A stretch of 64,000 nt of DNA, taken from the NCBI GenBank assembly GCA_036435485.1, contig CM071598.1, positions 141,526,148 to 141,590,147 on the forward strand, read 5' to 3'. Source of the stretch: Saposhnikovia divaricata. Its lineage: Eukaryota > Streptophyta > Magnoliopsida > Apiales > Apiaceae. Shown here piece by piece: positions 54,775 to 64,000 of this stretch (the first letter of the stretch is position 1; each line of letters begins with the position of its first letter). The notes under the pieces were generated by a model. It had not been told where the DNA came from. It searched no databases and was given only the letters and a program-made list of their open reading frames with translations. The position numbers were made by a program, and so were the translations under genes.

Positions 54775-57038
54775 TGTAACACCCTCAGATCCGGGGTTCG
54801 GGATCCGGTGGTTACGGTTTCCAATTCTGTCCACAACAATTGAACTTTCCTTAACATAAAATAAATTACATCTCTATGACCCAACACAACAATATAAAAC
54901 ACACCCGTTATAGTCCCAGAGATGAAATCAGAGTAACAATCAAATTTTTATTAATCACATTATGAGTTCTTACAATCCAAAAGAATTTCAATATAAATAC
55001 ATACTCTTTGCCATCCATTTACATAAGTCATACTAGACCATATACTTGGAACTGAAAGACTAAATCTATCATATCAATAGCTTCTTCTTTAGCTCTGGTA
55101 GTCTCATCGTCCTCGCCTGCGTCGAGTGCGCCTTGTGCGAGTCATCTGGTCTAGCTGTTGTTGTGATATAATAATAAAGCAAGGGTGAGCAATAGCCCAC
55201 CAACAATAATATATAACAGTTCAAAAGTATCTTTCAAACCATATGCCATGCATTTATGGAAATGATGCCAGTATAATATGAACGATGAAGTTACAAGGTA
55301 ACTTAAAGTATTTGTTTGTAGAAATATCTGCTACATCAAAAGTAAGCGAGATATTCTCATTGTCATTAAAAAGATGAACTTGCATGAAAAATTGCAATTC
55401 CAGTTATGAACACTTTTCCAGCTCTGCCAACAGTAATCATGTTGCAGGAAATAAATAAGTTTGGATGATGAACCAATGATGGAGTATTCACCGCGCCCGC
55501 TGTTCCAATCTTGATGATCAGTCGAGATCGTACAGCTCAAATTAGATTTACTACCGGTAGAAGGAAGAACTGACGGCTTTACTTGTCTACCGCCTTACTA
55601 GCTCTCCCCGGCCAACGGTTGGGCCAAAGGGGATGGACCGACGCTACTCGGCCTCTTACACGACTCCTAGTTCAAATATAATTCATGATTCTGAATGTAA
55701 CGTTCGTCCCCCTTTTCCCAAGTATAATACTTGTTGATAAGACTCCACAAAGTAGTCGTATCTAGTTGGAAAGGAAAATTTCACCAATAACTTCCAAGCT
55801 ACTGCTTGGTAACGAATATCAACTTGTTCCAACAATCTTACCCCTCGAAAGATGAGAAGGTACACAACGACTTAATAAGTCAATAGCACCCGAGTTGCGA
55901 GTGAAGAGAATACTTTATTGACCGGGAAGTCGACCAGATAAATAACATTTTCCAAGTAAGGTTCCCTTATTATTAGGGAGATAGACTCAAAGAAGAATGA
56001 TGTCTGAGAACCTTTCTTGATATAAGATTAATAATAATATGACTCCGAAATATTTTCCGTAATAATCGAAGAAGATAAACCTTATCGAGGTTATTCTAAG
56101 TATGGAATAAATATTCAGAGAATATTTATTGAATTAAATATTTTACAGAATATTTAGGAATATGAAAGAATATCTTTAATCAGAGTATTTCTCAAATAAT
56201 CCTTGAAGAAATATCGAGAGAATATTTATTGCATAATTAAATATTCAAATGAATATTCAAAATAATATTCATTAATTAATAAGACCTGAAAGGAATATTT
56301 AAAATATTTAAAATAATATTCGATGATTAAATAGAACCCTGGATGAATATTCAAAATAATATTCATAATTAATTAGGAATTTAAATGAATGTTGAAAAAG
56401 TAATATTCATTTAATGAATAATATTCTAAATGAATATCGAGTAATATTCATTTAGTAATCCAAGCTTTAAAGGAATATTCGAGATAAGACTCGATAAATA
56501 AATCAAGCTTCAGATGAACATTAAAATAATATTCATCAGGTAATTACTATCTTAAATGAATATTCAAAAGTAATATTCATTTAATGAATAATATTCTAAA
56601 TGAATACCCAAATAATATTCATTTAGTAGTCCTACCTTTAGAAGAATATTCGAAATAATAATCGATAATCAATTCGACTCTGAATGAATATTGAAAAATA
56701 TTATTCGTCGAATGGTTACGTTCAAATAATTATTTGAAGTAAGGATCGTTAAATAAATAATCTCGAACGAATATTCAAATAATATTCGTCGCCCGAATAA
56801 GGGAAAATATTTACTTAAATATTTTCCTTCGAGGTAACCTTGATATATCAAGAAATATTGACTCCCGGTCTATATTTGATGAATAAGATATATACACCCT
56901 TCTCTGAGGGTCTTACAATAACCGGCTTATAATTGATACGTTAGCTGTCTAATTTATAAGCCAATAAACAATCAGGGAACAAGCATAATGATATAACTTG
57001 AAAGTAGGCATGCATGCTATGGCATATGTACAACAGAA

Positions 57039-57102
<64 letters not shown>

Positions 57103-59358
57103 CAATCACAACAACAGCCTAAAAGAAGGGAATTGAAACTTGCCTGGTAGTCGAGTACGGTAAGAGGTAGTGGTAGCGGGTCCCGGGTCAGCTTGGTGAT
57201 CTATAAATAGCCAAGGCATTCGGGATTAATCACTTAACATCTTAAAAGTTAAGTTATATTTAAATCGAAACACGTTCTCGAGTTATCTCGTTATACCCCT
57301 TTTTGTGGATTCCTTTTATCATCGATCCGACCCGACATTCGTTCGTTAATACGACATGTCACTGTACTTACACTTGGGACACACTTAAGTCATACAAGTT
57401 CTAAAGTCGATCGTTACGAATCAATATTATACTCCGAGTTTATCGCCCGTTTTCTAAGTGTTTTACCGAAGTTATAATCAAGCGGGTTTTTAGGGGTTCG
57501 TTCGCGTTTAACTTCGATTCAAACATTTTTATAAAATCGAAAAACGATCCGTTTGACATGTGGTTTTCTCTCATACTATCCTTATGACCTCTAGTATTTA
57601 TTTACCAAGATTCGCCACTGAGAATCATGTTTTATGAGGGTTCAATTGAAGTTTCGAACTTTTACTTACGGTTCCGAACCAATTTTAGTAATTTGACCAT
57701 AACTCCTAAACCGTAAGTCGGAATGTTTCGATTCTTTCGCCAAAACGATCTATGATTCGAGATCTACGAGGACATGTCATGTTCATAACCAGTTAAAACA
57801 ATTATCCCTACTGTGATGCACGAATTCCTTAAGGTTATCGAAAATCGGGCATTACGACGGCTATAAATCGAATATTTCCAAATTCCAATCCTTCCGATAA
57901 CCATAGTTTCCACTTCACACAACATATACATGTTATTTAACCATGAACTAAGGCCAAGAAATGCCTTTCCGTTCATCTAAACTATTTTATCCTCTTATAT
58001 CAACAAATCACTACATAAGCATGCTTTAATTATCACCATAATCACACTAATCTAAAAACTTATCAAGAACATCATTAAACTCAAAGTAAGAGCTAGGGTT
58101 TTGGTGAGATATACCTTCCATGGAGTGGGTAAGGACCTTGCTAAGCCTTGTATAGTCCTTGTATATCCTTAACCAATCTTAGATCATCCAAGAAATCAAG
58201 AAAACCAAGATTTGTTCTTGAAAGTTACTATTCACCCTAGACTTTGATGATTTTATTGAAAATGGAAAGAATGGTGTTTGAGGCTAAGATTTCTAGGGTA
58301 TCACTTTTATGAAATATAGGATCTATGCTAAATTTTTGGAGACCAAACAATGGTGGGAAGGGTGATTTTGTTTCTTGAATTTAAGAAAAGCCGAATGGCC
58401 TTGTTCTTGAGAGAGGATGGGTTGGTTGCTTGGTTCTTTGCTCCTCTTGCATTATTGTATTGTCTTGTGATAATATCTAACCATAAAGCTACTTTAATAA
58501 AGTAGTGTGGTCATCCATGATGCAAGAATCAACTGGGCAAGTGGTGGTTTAAGTGATAAAATCTTGTATCACTTGGTTTGTTTACAATATTACTAGTTAG
58601 CATTGTACTAGCTTGGTTACTTGATCCTATCCACTTGCACATGCATATATCTTGATCCCCTGCTTGTTTCTTTGTCCGGTTATTGCTTAATTCATTGATC
58701 GTTCGGAGGAATAACTCATTCGTTTCTAGTTAGGGTTTTACCGGAAACCGTCTTAATATTTATACTATCATCCTCCATTCTCTTTAATAATTCTTGAACC
58801 TATTTCCCTTAAATCCCTTCAATAATTCCTTAAGTCTTTCAGTGTCCAGGGAAATCTCGGGGAAAATAAAAGTGCTATTTTTCAGAATCCGACAGCTTTT
58901 ACATACACTCTTTTTCTCCCTGGATCACTAATACGAACTCAGAATTTCGTTCCGGATACTTATATATCGCGTCGTCTAATAATATTCCTATGTCCACCCA
59001 AAATCACTATTCATCCATTTTTCTTTACTTATCTTCTTAGGGTTGTACAATTGTCCCTGATCTCTTTTGATCGCTCCTTAACCTTTTTACGGACCCACTG
59101 GACCAATAACAGATATCGATTTGGATGACATAAGAATAATTTTCTGCTTGGAATTTCCATATCTTATTCCCCTAGGAGATAGATTATTCTTACCTAAGTT
59201 GTCAACCATTAGCATTCTTCATGACATATTAGTATTTGAATCCATATCCATTCCATTCATTCATTAGAGCTGGTGACCTTGTTGTCGGAATCATTGTTCC
59301 TCATTTTATCAGTACTTAACAAAAATTTTAATTATATTTAAAATTTGGGGTTCTTACA
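54775..59358 (-). repeat. Solo LTR of the long-LTR chromovirus family (4,584 bp)
   Basis: Termini TGTAACACCCTCAGATCC ... GGGGTTCTTACA match the LTRs of the 9525-25278 element, and AAGGA flanks both sides (54770-54774, 59359-59363). There is no internal region, so it is a solo LTR left by recombination between two LTRs. It is more diverged than the paired LTRs and lacks the 20-bp tandem array. It keeps the palindrome array (56100-56800), a long AT tract (about 57043-57100) and the Arg-rich mini frame (ATG near 55143 on the minus strand). It disrupts Tat gag. Confidence 0.93.
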
Positions 59359-59363
59359 AAGGA

Positions 59364-60013
59364 GATGTTGAATATCACTGATCTTGAAAATAAGGTGGCC
59401 ATTGTAGCCCTGGAACACGGAACCACTGATCTCTTCTTCAAAAGGTCTTTGGCAAAACATCCTCCTGAAAACCGCAGGAGGCAATGGCAAGGGTCCCAAC
59501 GACTCAAAGAAACGAAAGCAAGAACAAGAGTACGATGCTAGGAACAAGTATCCCCGGACTAACAAGGACTCCGAGTCACCACCAAAGAAGGGTTTCGGAC
59601 CGAGATTTTCTGATTATGCAAGGCTGAACGCTCCTAGGAGTCAGATCTTGTTAGATATTGAGAAGGATAAAGACTTTCGATGGCCGAAGCCACTTAGGGG
59701 TGATCCCGCAAAGAGAAACAAGTAGCAATACTGTAGGTACCACCATGACGTGGGGCATGATACAGATGATTGTAGGCAGTTGAAATATGAGATTGAGTTT
59801 TTGATCCAAAAGGGAAAGCTGAGCAAGTTCACGAAGGGTGATGATCGTGGAACCTAAAGAAGGGACTATGACAGAAGAGACAATGATAGAAGGGATAACG
59901 ATCGTGACCGTGATCGTAATCCACAGCCCCGAGGGCCAGTTATTAACATTATTTGGGGAAGCCCGATAGCGACCGGTACGACTCGAAACTCTCGAAAGGC
60001 GTATGCCCGAGAA
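59364..60013 (+). pseudogene. Tat gag, C-terminal part with zinc finger
   Basis: Resumes gag after the solo LTR: GDVEYH-type start, then KVAIVALEHGTTDLFFKRSL and KHPPENR, then frame changes. The zinc-finger-like CRYHHDVGHDTDDCRQLK (from about 59735, after a TAG at 59725-59727) matches the Tat pattern YCEYH---GH-TE-C--LK. The following Arg/Asp-rich run and the GSPIATGTTRNSRKAYARE segment lead into the protease. Confidence 0.8.
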
Positions 60014-60775
60014 GTGATGCACATCATGGGAGAAGCCCTAAAACGTGCTAGGACTGAAATAGCCATTGGATTTGATGATTCAGACCTCGAAGGGGTGAAG
60101 TTCCCCCATGACGACCCGTTGGTCATAACCCCTGTGATTGGAAACTCGGAGGTGAAACGAGTCTTGATAGATAATGGAGCTTCTGTTGATATCTTGTTTC
60201 ATGACGCGTTTGTGAAGATGGGGTACACCGATTCTCAAATGACCCCGACCAATATGCCAATCTACGGATTTAATGGAGTTGAGTCCAAGGTTGAAGGAAC
60301 TATTCAGTTTCCCATGACAATTGGACAAGAACCTAAAGAGGCTACTCAGATGCTGAATTTCCTTGTGATCAAGGCATCCTCGACTTATAACGCGATCCTG
60401 GGAAGGACTGGACTTCATACATTCAAGGCTGTTGCCTCTAGATATCACATGAAAATTAAGTTTCCGACCAGGAACGGTGTTGTAGAACAAAAGGGAGACC
60501 AGAAGATGGCAAGAAGCTGTTACGTATCTGCATTAAGAGCTGATGGGATCGGGGGGCAGGTACTTTTGATTGAAGACATGGATGTCCGTGGTGATGATGA
60601 ACACCGAGGGAAGCCATCAGAGGACTTAGTCCCTATTCTTCTAGAGTTGGGCGACCCTGAGAAAATAACTTATGTAGGAGCTTCTTTGAAGGAACCCCTG
60701 AAGGGCAAGTTGATAGCATTTTTGCAAGAGAATAGCGACGTGTTTGCTTGGACAGCAGCTGATATGCCAGGGATT
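60014..60775 (+). pseudogene. Tat aspartic protease and start of reverse transcriptase
   Basis: Open from 60014: FDDSDLEGVKFPHDDPLVI, the protease site VLIDNGASVDILF (D-N-G, usual for this lineage), PMTIGQEPKEATQMLNFLVI, YNAILGRTGLHTFKAVASR and YHMKIKFPT. It then enters RT with LIAFLQENSDVFAWTAADMPGI. After that residue the frame runs into the inserted LTR (60776) and stops at 60799. The protease domain is unbroken, but the polyprotein is not. Confidence 0.88.
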
Positions 60776-61411
60776 TGTAAGAACCCTAATTTTTGGTAAT
60801 ATTTCCTTTTATTTAATATCTTGTGACATTATCATTATGGAACCTTTCCAGTCATCCCTGTTGATTAATAGAATTGATTGTCTGAGAAACTGCGTTGTTG
60901 CATTTATTATGTAAGATATAAAGGGAGATTGTGAAGGCAGGAGTCTTATTGTTAGTAATATTTATAAACTTGGGATTTGAGAATGGTTAGAGTATTAAAG
61001 GATTTATTAAGAATTATGACGAGGAATTATGGATATTCGAGGGATTTACACAATTATGTACTTAAGGAATTATAGGGGAAATCCCTACGCGACAAAATAT
61101 TATTACGAGAGATTAATTAAGATACGATACGAATTAAAGATTAAATAATAAGCATTGGTGGAAGAATAATAATACAAGGAGTAGTATTGCATGCAAGCCC
61201 ATGCAACCAAGTGGTTAGAAATCAAGCAAACTAGTTAGCCATTGGAAGATGAATAGTACCTAGTTACTTGCTTTTTCAAGAAAGGGGACAAGTAGTACAT
61301 GAGGCCATGCTTGCTAGTACATTACCTATACTTACATGATATGTATCACCCAACCTAATTAACATCAATTATTCACCCAACATAACACACAAAACCAAAA
61401 ACACAAACTCT

Positions 61412-61427
61412 CCCCCCCCCCCCCCCC
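61412..61427. repeat. Poly-C tract
   Basis: About 16 consecutive C bases inside the LTR relative. Such tracts are rare in AT-rich DNA and are prone to length error in assemblies. Confidence 0.85.
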
Positions 61428-63338
61428 GTGTTGCTCTCGGCCAAAGCAAGAAGTGGAGAAGAAAATTTCTTCTCCTCCCCCTTCCATCACTCATAAATCA
61501 CCACATAATTCCTAGGTCATCTACATCATCTAGACAAGGTAGTTTAGCAATTTCAATCCATTTCATCCACCCAATTTCAAGTTACAAATTGTTAAAGCTT
61601 GGGTGAATAGTAACCAAGTTTGTTTTTCCTTTAGATCTTGCATTGTAAGTGCTGTAGGAGACCATCTAAGGTGTTGTTGAGTTGTGTAAAGCTTACCCAA
61701 GGCCTCTAGGTGCTCAAGAAGGTATAAAAATCTCAAACCCTCTTGGTTATGTATTATTTATAAAGTATGGTAGTAGATCCATGTGTTTGAGAACTAATCT
61801 TGGTTGTATATGTATTGGATAGCATGGATCTTGAGTTTTGATGTTGAGATTGTGACTTTTATGACTATGGATAATATATATATCTCCATTAGTGTTATGA
61901 ACCATGATCTAAGTGTATTAAGTGTTGATTATGTTATGGAAGTATGAAAAATGGTTGAACTAAGTAGTTTGTGCTTGCTGAGTTTTGTCCAGGAACATTG
62001 ACCTGTATTGTAGCACGATTTTGAACCCCCAAATGTTATCCCCTGATGTCCTACCATATATTGTTGGAAATATAATTGAATGTAGTTTCTGGAAATGTAA
62101 GGTTCATGGCTAGGTGATGTATAGATTTTAAGTTATGGCCGGAGGAGTGAATTGTGTTTCTGGACTATGGACTGCACTAAGTGACCCCCTTGTGAACCTT
62201 GTTTAAACCCCTAAAAATATATGTGGGATCATGGAAAAATTTGAGAATGTAAGGAATGCAGTGGAGAAGACCACCCAAAAGGAATTGGATTAAAATATGA
62301 ATTTTTGGATTTTATACAAATGCTAGAGTAAAATTCGCGCAATGGAAAAAGTCGATTAGTGGAGCAAAATTCTAGGGTTAGTGGTTATGATTCGAAAGTG
62401 GTAATTAAATTAAGTCGAGTAAGTGACGAGCGTAATCGAGTGATGACATGGACCTATAGTGGGGCTAGAGAGTCATAAGACGAAGTTGTTAAGTTAATTT
62501 CATACCCCCTTAAAACTCCGTAATTAAAGAGATATTGTTAAGGTACTAACGAACGATTATTGCTTATGTATAGATCGTTCGAATCCGCACGCTCGACCAC
62601 CCCAACCAAACCAAGGCAAGTTTACTTTTCAAAACTTATCCATATACAAGGACTTTTACTGTTGTGTTTGTAGCTTTCAAATTATATCAAATGCTATGTT
62701 TATCGAAGTATTGATGCAATTGAGATCGAATAAGTACATATATGCTTGTACCCCTTGAACTTAGATTGAAATGTTTTCTTCGGACAACGACTCTAGCAAT
62801 AGAGGTCGTAGCGGTCCGTATATACTATTGACCGGGGAGCGGTATATTATTATATCGTATCTAGTTTGCGAAAACCCGAAGGGTCATTCGGGTAGTATCG
62901 TATACTCAAGTAACTATTGTTATATCTTCGTAAATACTCGAAACCCTATCTTGGATTAAAAGTTTATTTTATCGAATAATTAATTTATTATTTATTAATA
63001 TTAAATCTTAAAATATTATTTATTAATCATTGTTCATTATTTAAAGACAAAGTTAATCCAAGATACTTTTTAATTCTTTCAAACTCGAACTCTTTCGAAC
63101 TCAAAACATTTTCGAAAACCCCCGGTCAGATTCTGCTTCTTGTATGATTTCGAGAATCATCGATCGACTGATGTCGAACCTCAATTACTCTGTTTTCAAT
63201 CAAAATCAAGTTTTAAAAGAAAAAGAAAAAGAGACTCTGGCAGGTGTGGGAACCGTTGACGAACGATTCCCGGGATGTGTAAGCGGCCGTGAGCCAAGCG
63301 GTCCATCACTTATTATTCCGGCCCAGGTGTTGCCGAAG

Positions 63339-63424
63339 GATGATTACGGATGTAGTCTTCATCGAGGGTGATTACGGATGTAGTTTTCACCCGAGGGATA
63401 GTTACGGATGTAGTTTCTATCCTT
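63339..63424. repeat. Tandem repeat, three units of about 30 bp
   Basis: The core GATTACGGATGTAGTTTTCA recurs three times with CGAGGG spacers, the last copy drifting (ATAGTTACGGATGTAGTTTC). It lies upstream of the H3-like frame. Confidence 0.8.
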
Positions 63425-63846
63425 CTACCGGTAGAGAAGACCCGCGGATTATTGGACTTGGATGTGGCGACTGATCATCGTCAATCCTTGTCAGGTTTTA
63501 TGTTTTCTTTAAGTCCCATTCCTCCATTTTGGAAAAATGCTTTGACACTGCTTCTTTGGCTTCTGTGCCAAGTTGCTGATAGTGTTCTATTTCGATGAGA
63601 AAGATGTTGACTCAATGCAGTATCTAGAACTGCAAGTTTATTTTGAAAACGAGGGCACATATTATTGCACCTTCGAGATTTATCAACTATGACAAGTGAT
63701 TTTATATCTGATTGATACAAACAAGTTTAATAACTGCCAATCATATGAAATGCTATATTGCTTATCTTATATGTATATTTCTTGTTGAGCTATAGTTGCT
63801 CACTCTTGCTTGTTTTCAAATTTTACAAACACAACAGCTAAGCGAA

Positions 63847-64000
63847 ATGGCAAGACCCAGACAGACTGCTCGAAAGCAGGTGACTAGACCCGAGCCAGCA
63901 CTTGAGGTTCCACCGGTAGGCCCCATTAGCCGGATTGGTTGGCAGCTTTTGTTAGTTCGTTTTATTTATCAGCATGACCTGTGCAAGGCAGTGTATCGTA
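63847..64000 (+). CDS. Open frame with histone-H3-tail-like start (partial)
   Basis: ATG at 63847-63849 opens at least 51 codons to the window edge. It starts MARPRQTARKQ, compared with the histone H3 N-terminus ARTKQTARKS, then a Pro-rich stretch and GWQLLLVRFIYQHDL. No known retrotransposon domain is recognised. In the complete and solo LTRs the same position, shortly after TTGCTCAC-CTTGCTT, carries a different short basic frame, MTRTRRTRRGRGR followed by a stop. It may be an LTR-encoded or gag-leading frame; the H3 likeness may be convergent or chance. Confidence 0.35.
   Translation, partial: MARPRQTARKQVTRPEPALEVPPVGPISRIGWQLLLVRFIYQHDLCKAVYR

Larger units (their letters stand above)
52917..60775 (+). 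mobile_element. Tat-lineage Ty3/gypsy element, interrupted twice
   Basis: 5' LTR, Tat-type primer site, gag, a zinc-finger region, protease and the very start of RT are present on the + strand. A solo LTR (54775-59358) interrupts gag and another LTR (60776 onward) interrupts the RT entry. The rest of pol and the 3' LTR are not in the window. It is the same lineage as the integrase stub at 5361-5622. Confidence 0.88.
60776..64000 (+). repeat. Long-LTR family relative, + orientation, runs off window
   Basis: Begins TGTAAGAACCCTAATTTTTGG, the reverse complement of the long-LTR end (CCAAATTTTGGGGTTCTTACA type), exactly where Tat pol breaks. It shares the late landmark TTGCTCACTCTTGCTTG (near 63797) with the minus strand of the complete LTRs (TTGCTCACCCTTGCTTT) but is otherwise well diverged. 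It holds a C17 tract (61412-61427), AT-rich TTATTTATTAATATT stretches (62980-63030) and a 30-bp tandem repeat (63339-63424). The only frame of note is at 63847. The right end is outside the window. Confidence 0.65.

Noticed and set aside
61412..61427. Poly-C run as a possible functional signal
   Set aside because: A single homopolymer in a diverged LTR; length may be an assembly or polymerase artefact.

Overview
This is a repeat-dense piece of a plant nuclear genome, almost certainly a eudicot. It is AT-rich and built from plant-type LTR retrotransposons (Sirevirus-like and other Ty1/copia; Tat-lineage and chromovirus Ty3/gypsy), with fragments of plant genes and long AT microsatellites. I see no intact host gene, rRNA, tRNA or CRISPR array. 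An asterid or Apiaceae-like genome would fit, but I cannot prove the taxon.

Layout. 1-5360: Sirevirus-like copia (- strand), running off the left edge, inserted in the tail of a Tat gypsy pol (5361-6064). 6065-9524: rearranged LTR pieces of a long-LTR gypsy family. 9525-25278: a complete element of that family (- strand) with two nearly identical LTRs of about 5.1 kb, TCTAA target duplications, a Met-type primer site, a polypurine tract and a wrecked chromovirus pol that holds a poly(A)-binding-protein fragment. 25274-26306: the interrupted LTR resumes. 26307-35055: a second Sirevirus (- strand), lacking its 5' end, with a decayed envelope-like reading frame preceded by an array of TTCnnGAA-type motifs. 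35056-36412: subterminal-type inverted motifs, a gene-like leader and one exon of a SOL1-like carboxypeptidase. 36413-44603: a third Sirevirus-like copia (+) with a 755-bp 5' LTR, decayed gag-pol, an antisense gene with its own TATA box, and the start of an envelope-like frame. 44978-45174: a broken WEB-like coiled-coil exon. 45175-51309: a different copia lineage (- strand), nearly readable, interrupted by two amber codons and a frameshift. 52917-60775: a Tat gypsy element (+) with 5' LTR, primer site, gag and protease, broken by a solo LTR of the long-LTR family (54775-59358, AAGGA duplications) and then by another LTR of that superfamily (60776 to the right edge).

Nesting. The Tat and Sirevirus copies are hosts, and members of the long-LTR family inserted into them repeatedly: into Tat at 6065, 54775 and 60776, into the Sirevirus LTR at 26306, and into its own kind at 9525. 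The youngest event is the 9525-25278 element. Its LTRs differ at only about 15 sites by eye although its pol is full of stops, so it was probably copied by proteins supplied in trans.

The points most worth a second look are that non-autonomous chromovirus with its captured PABP fragment, the antisense gene facing the envelope-like frame in the third Sirevirus, the heat-shock-element-like array upstream of the envelope-like frame in the second, and a histone-H3-tail-like reading-frame start at the right edge.
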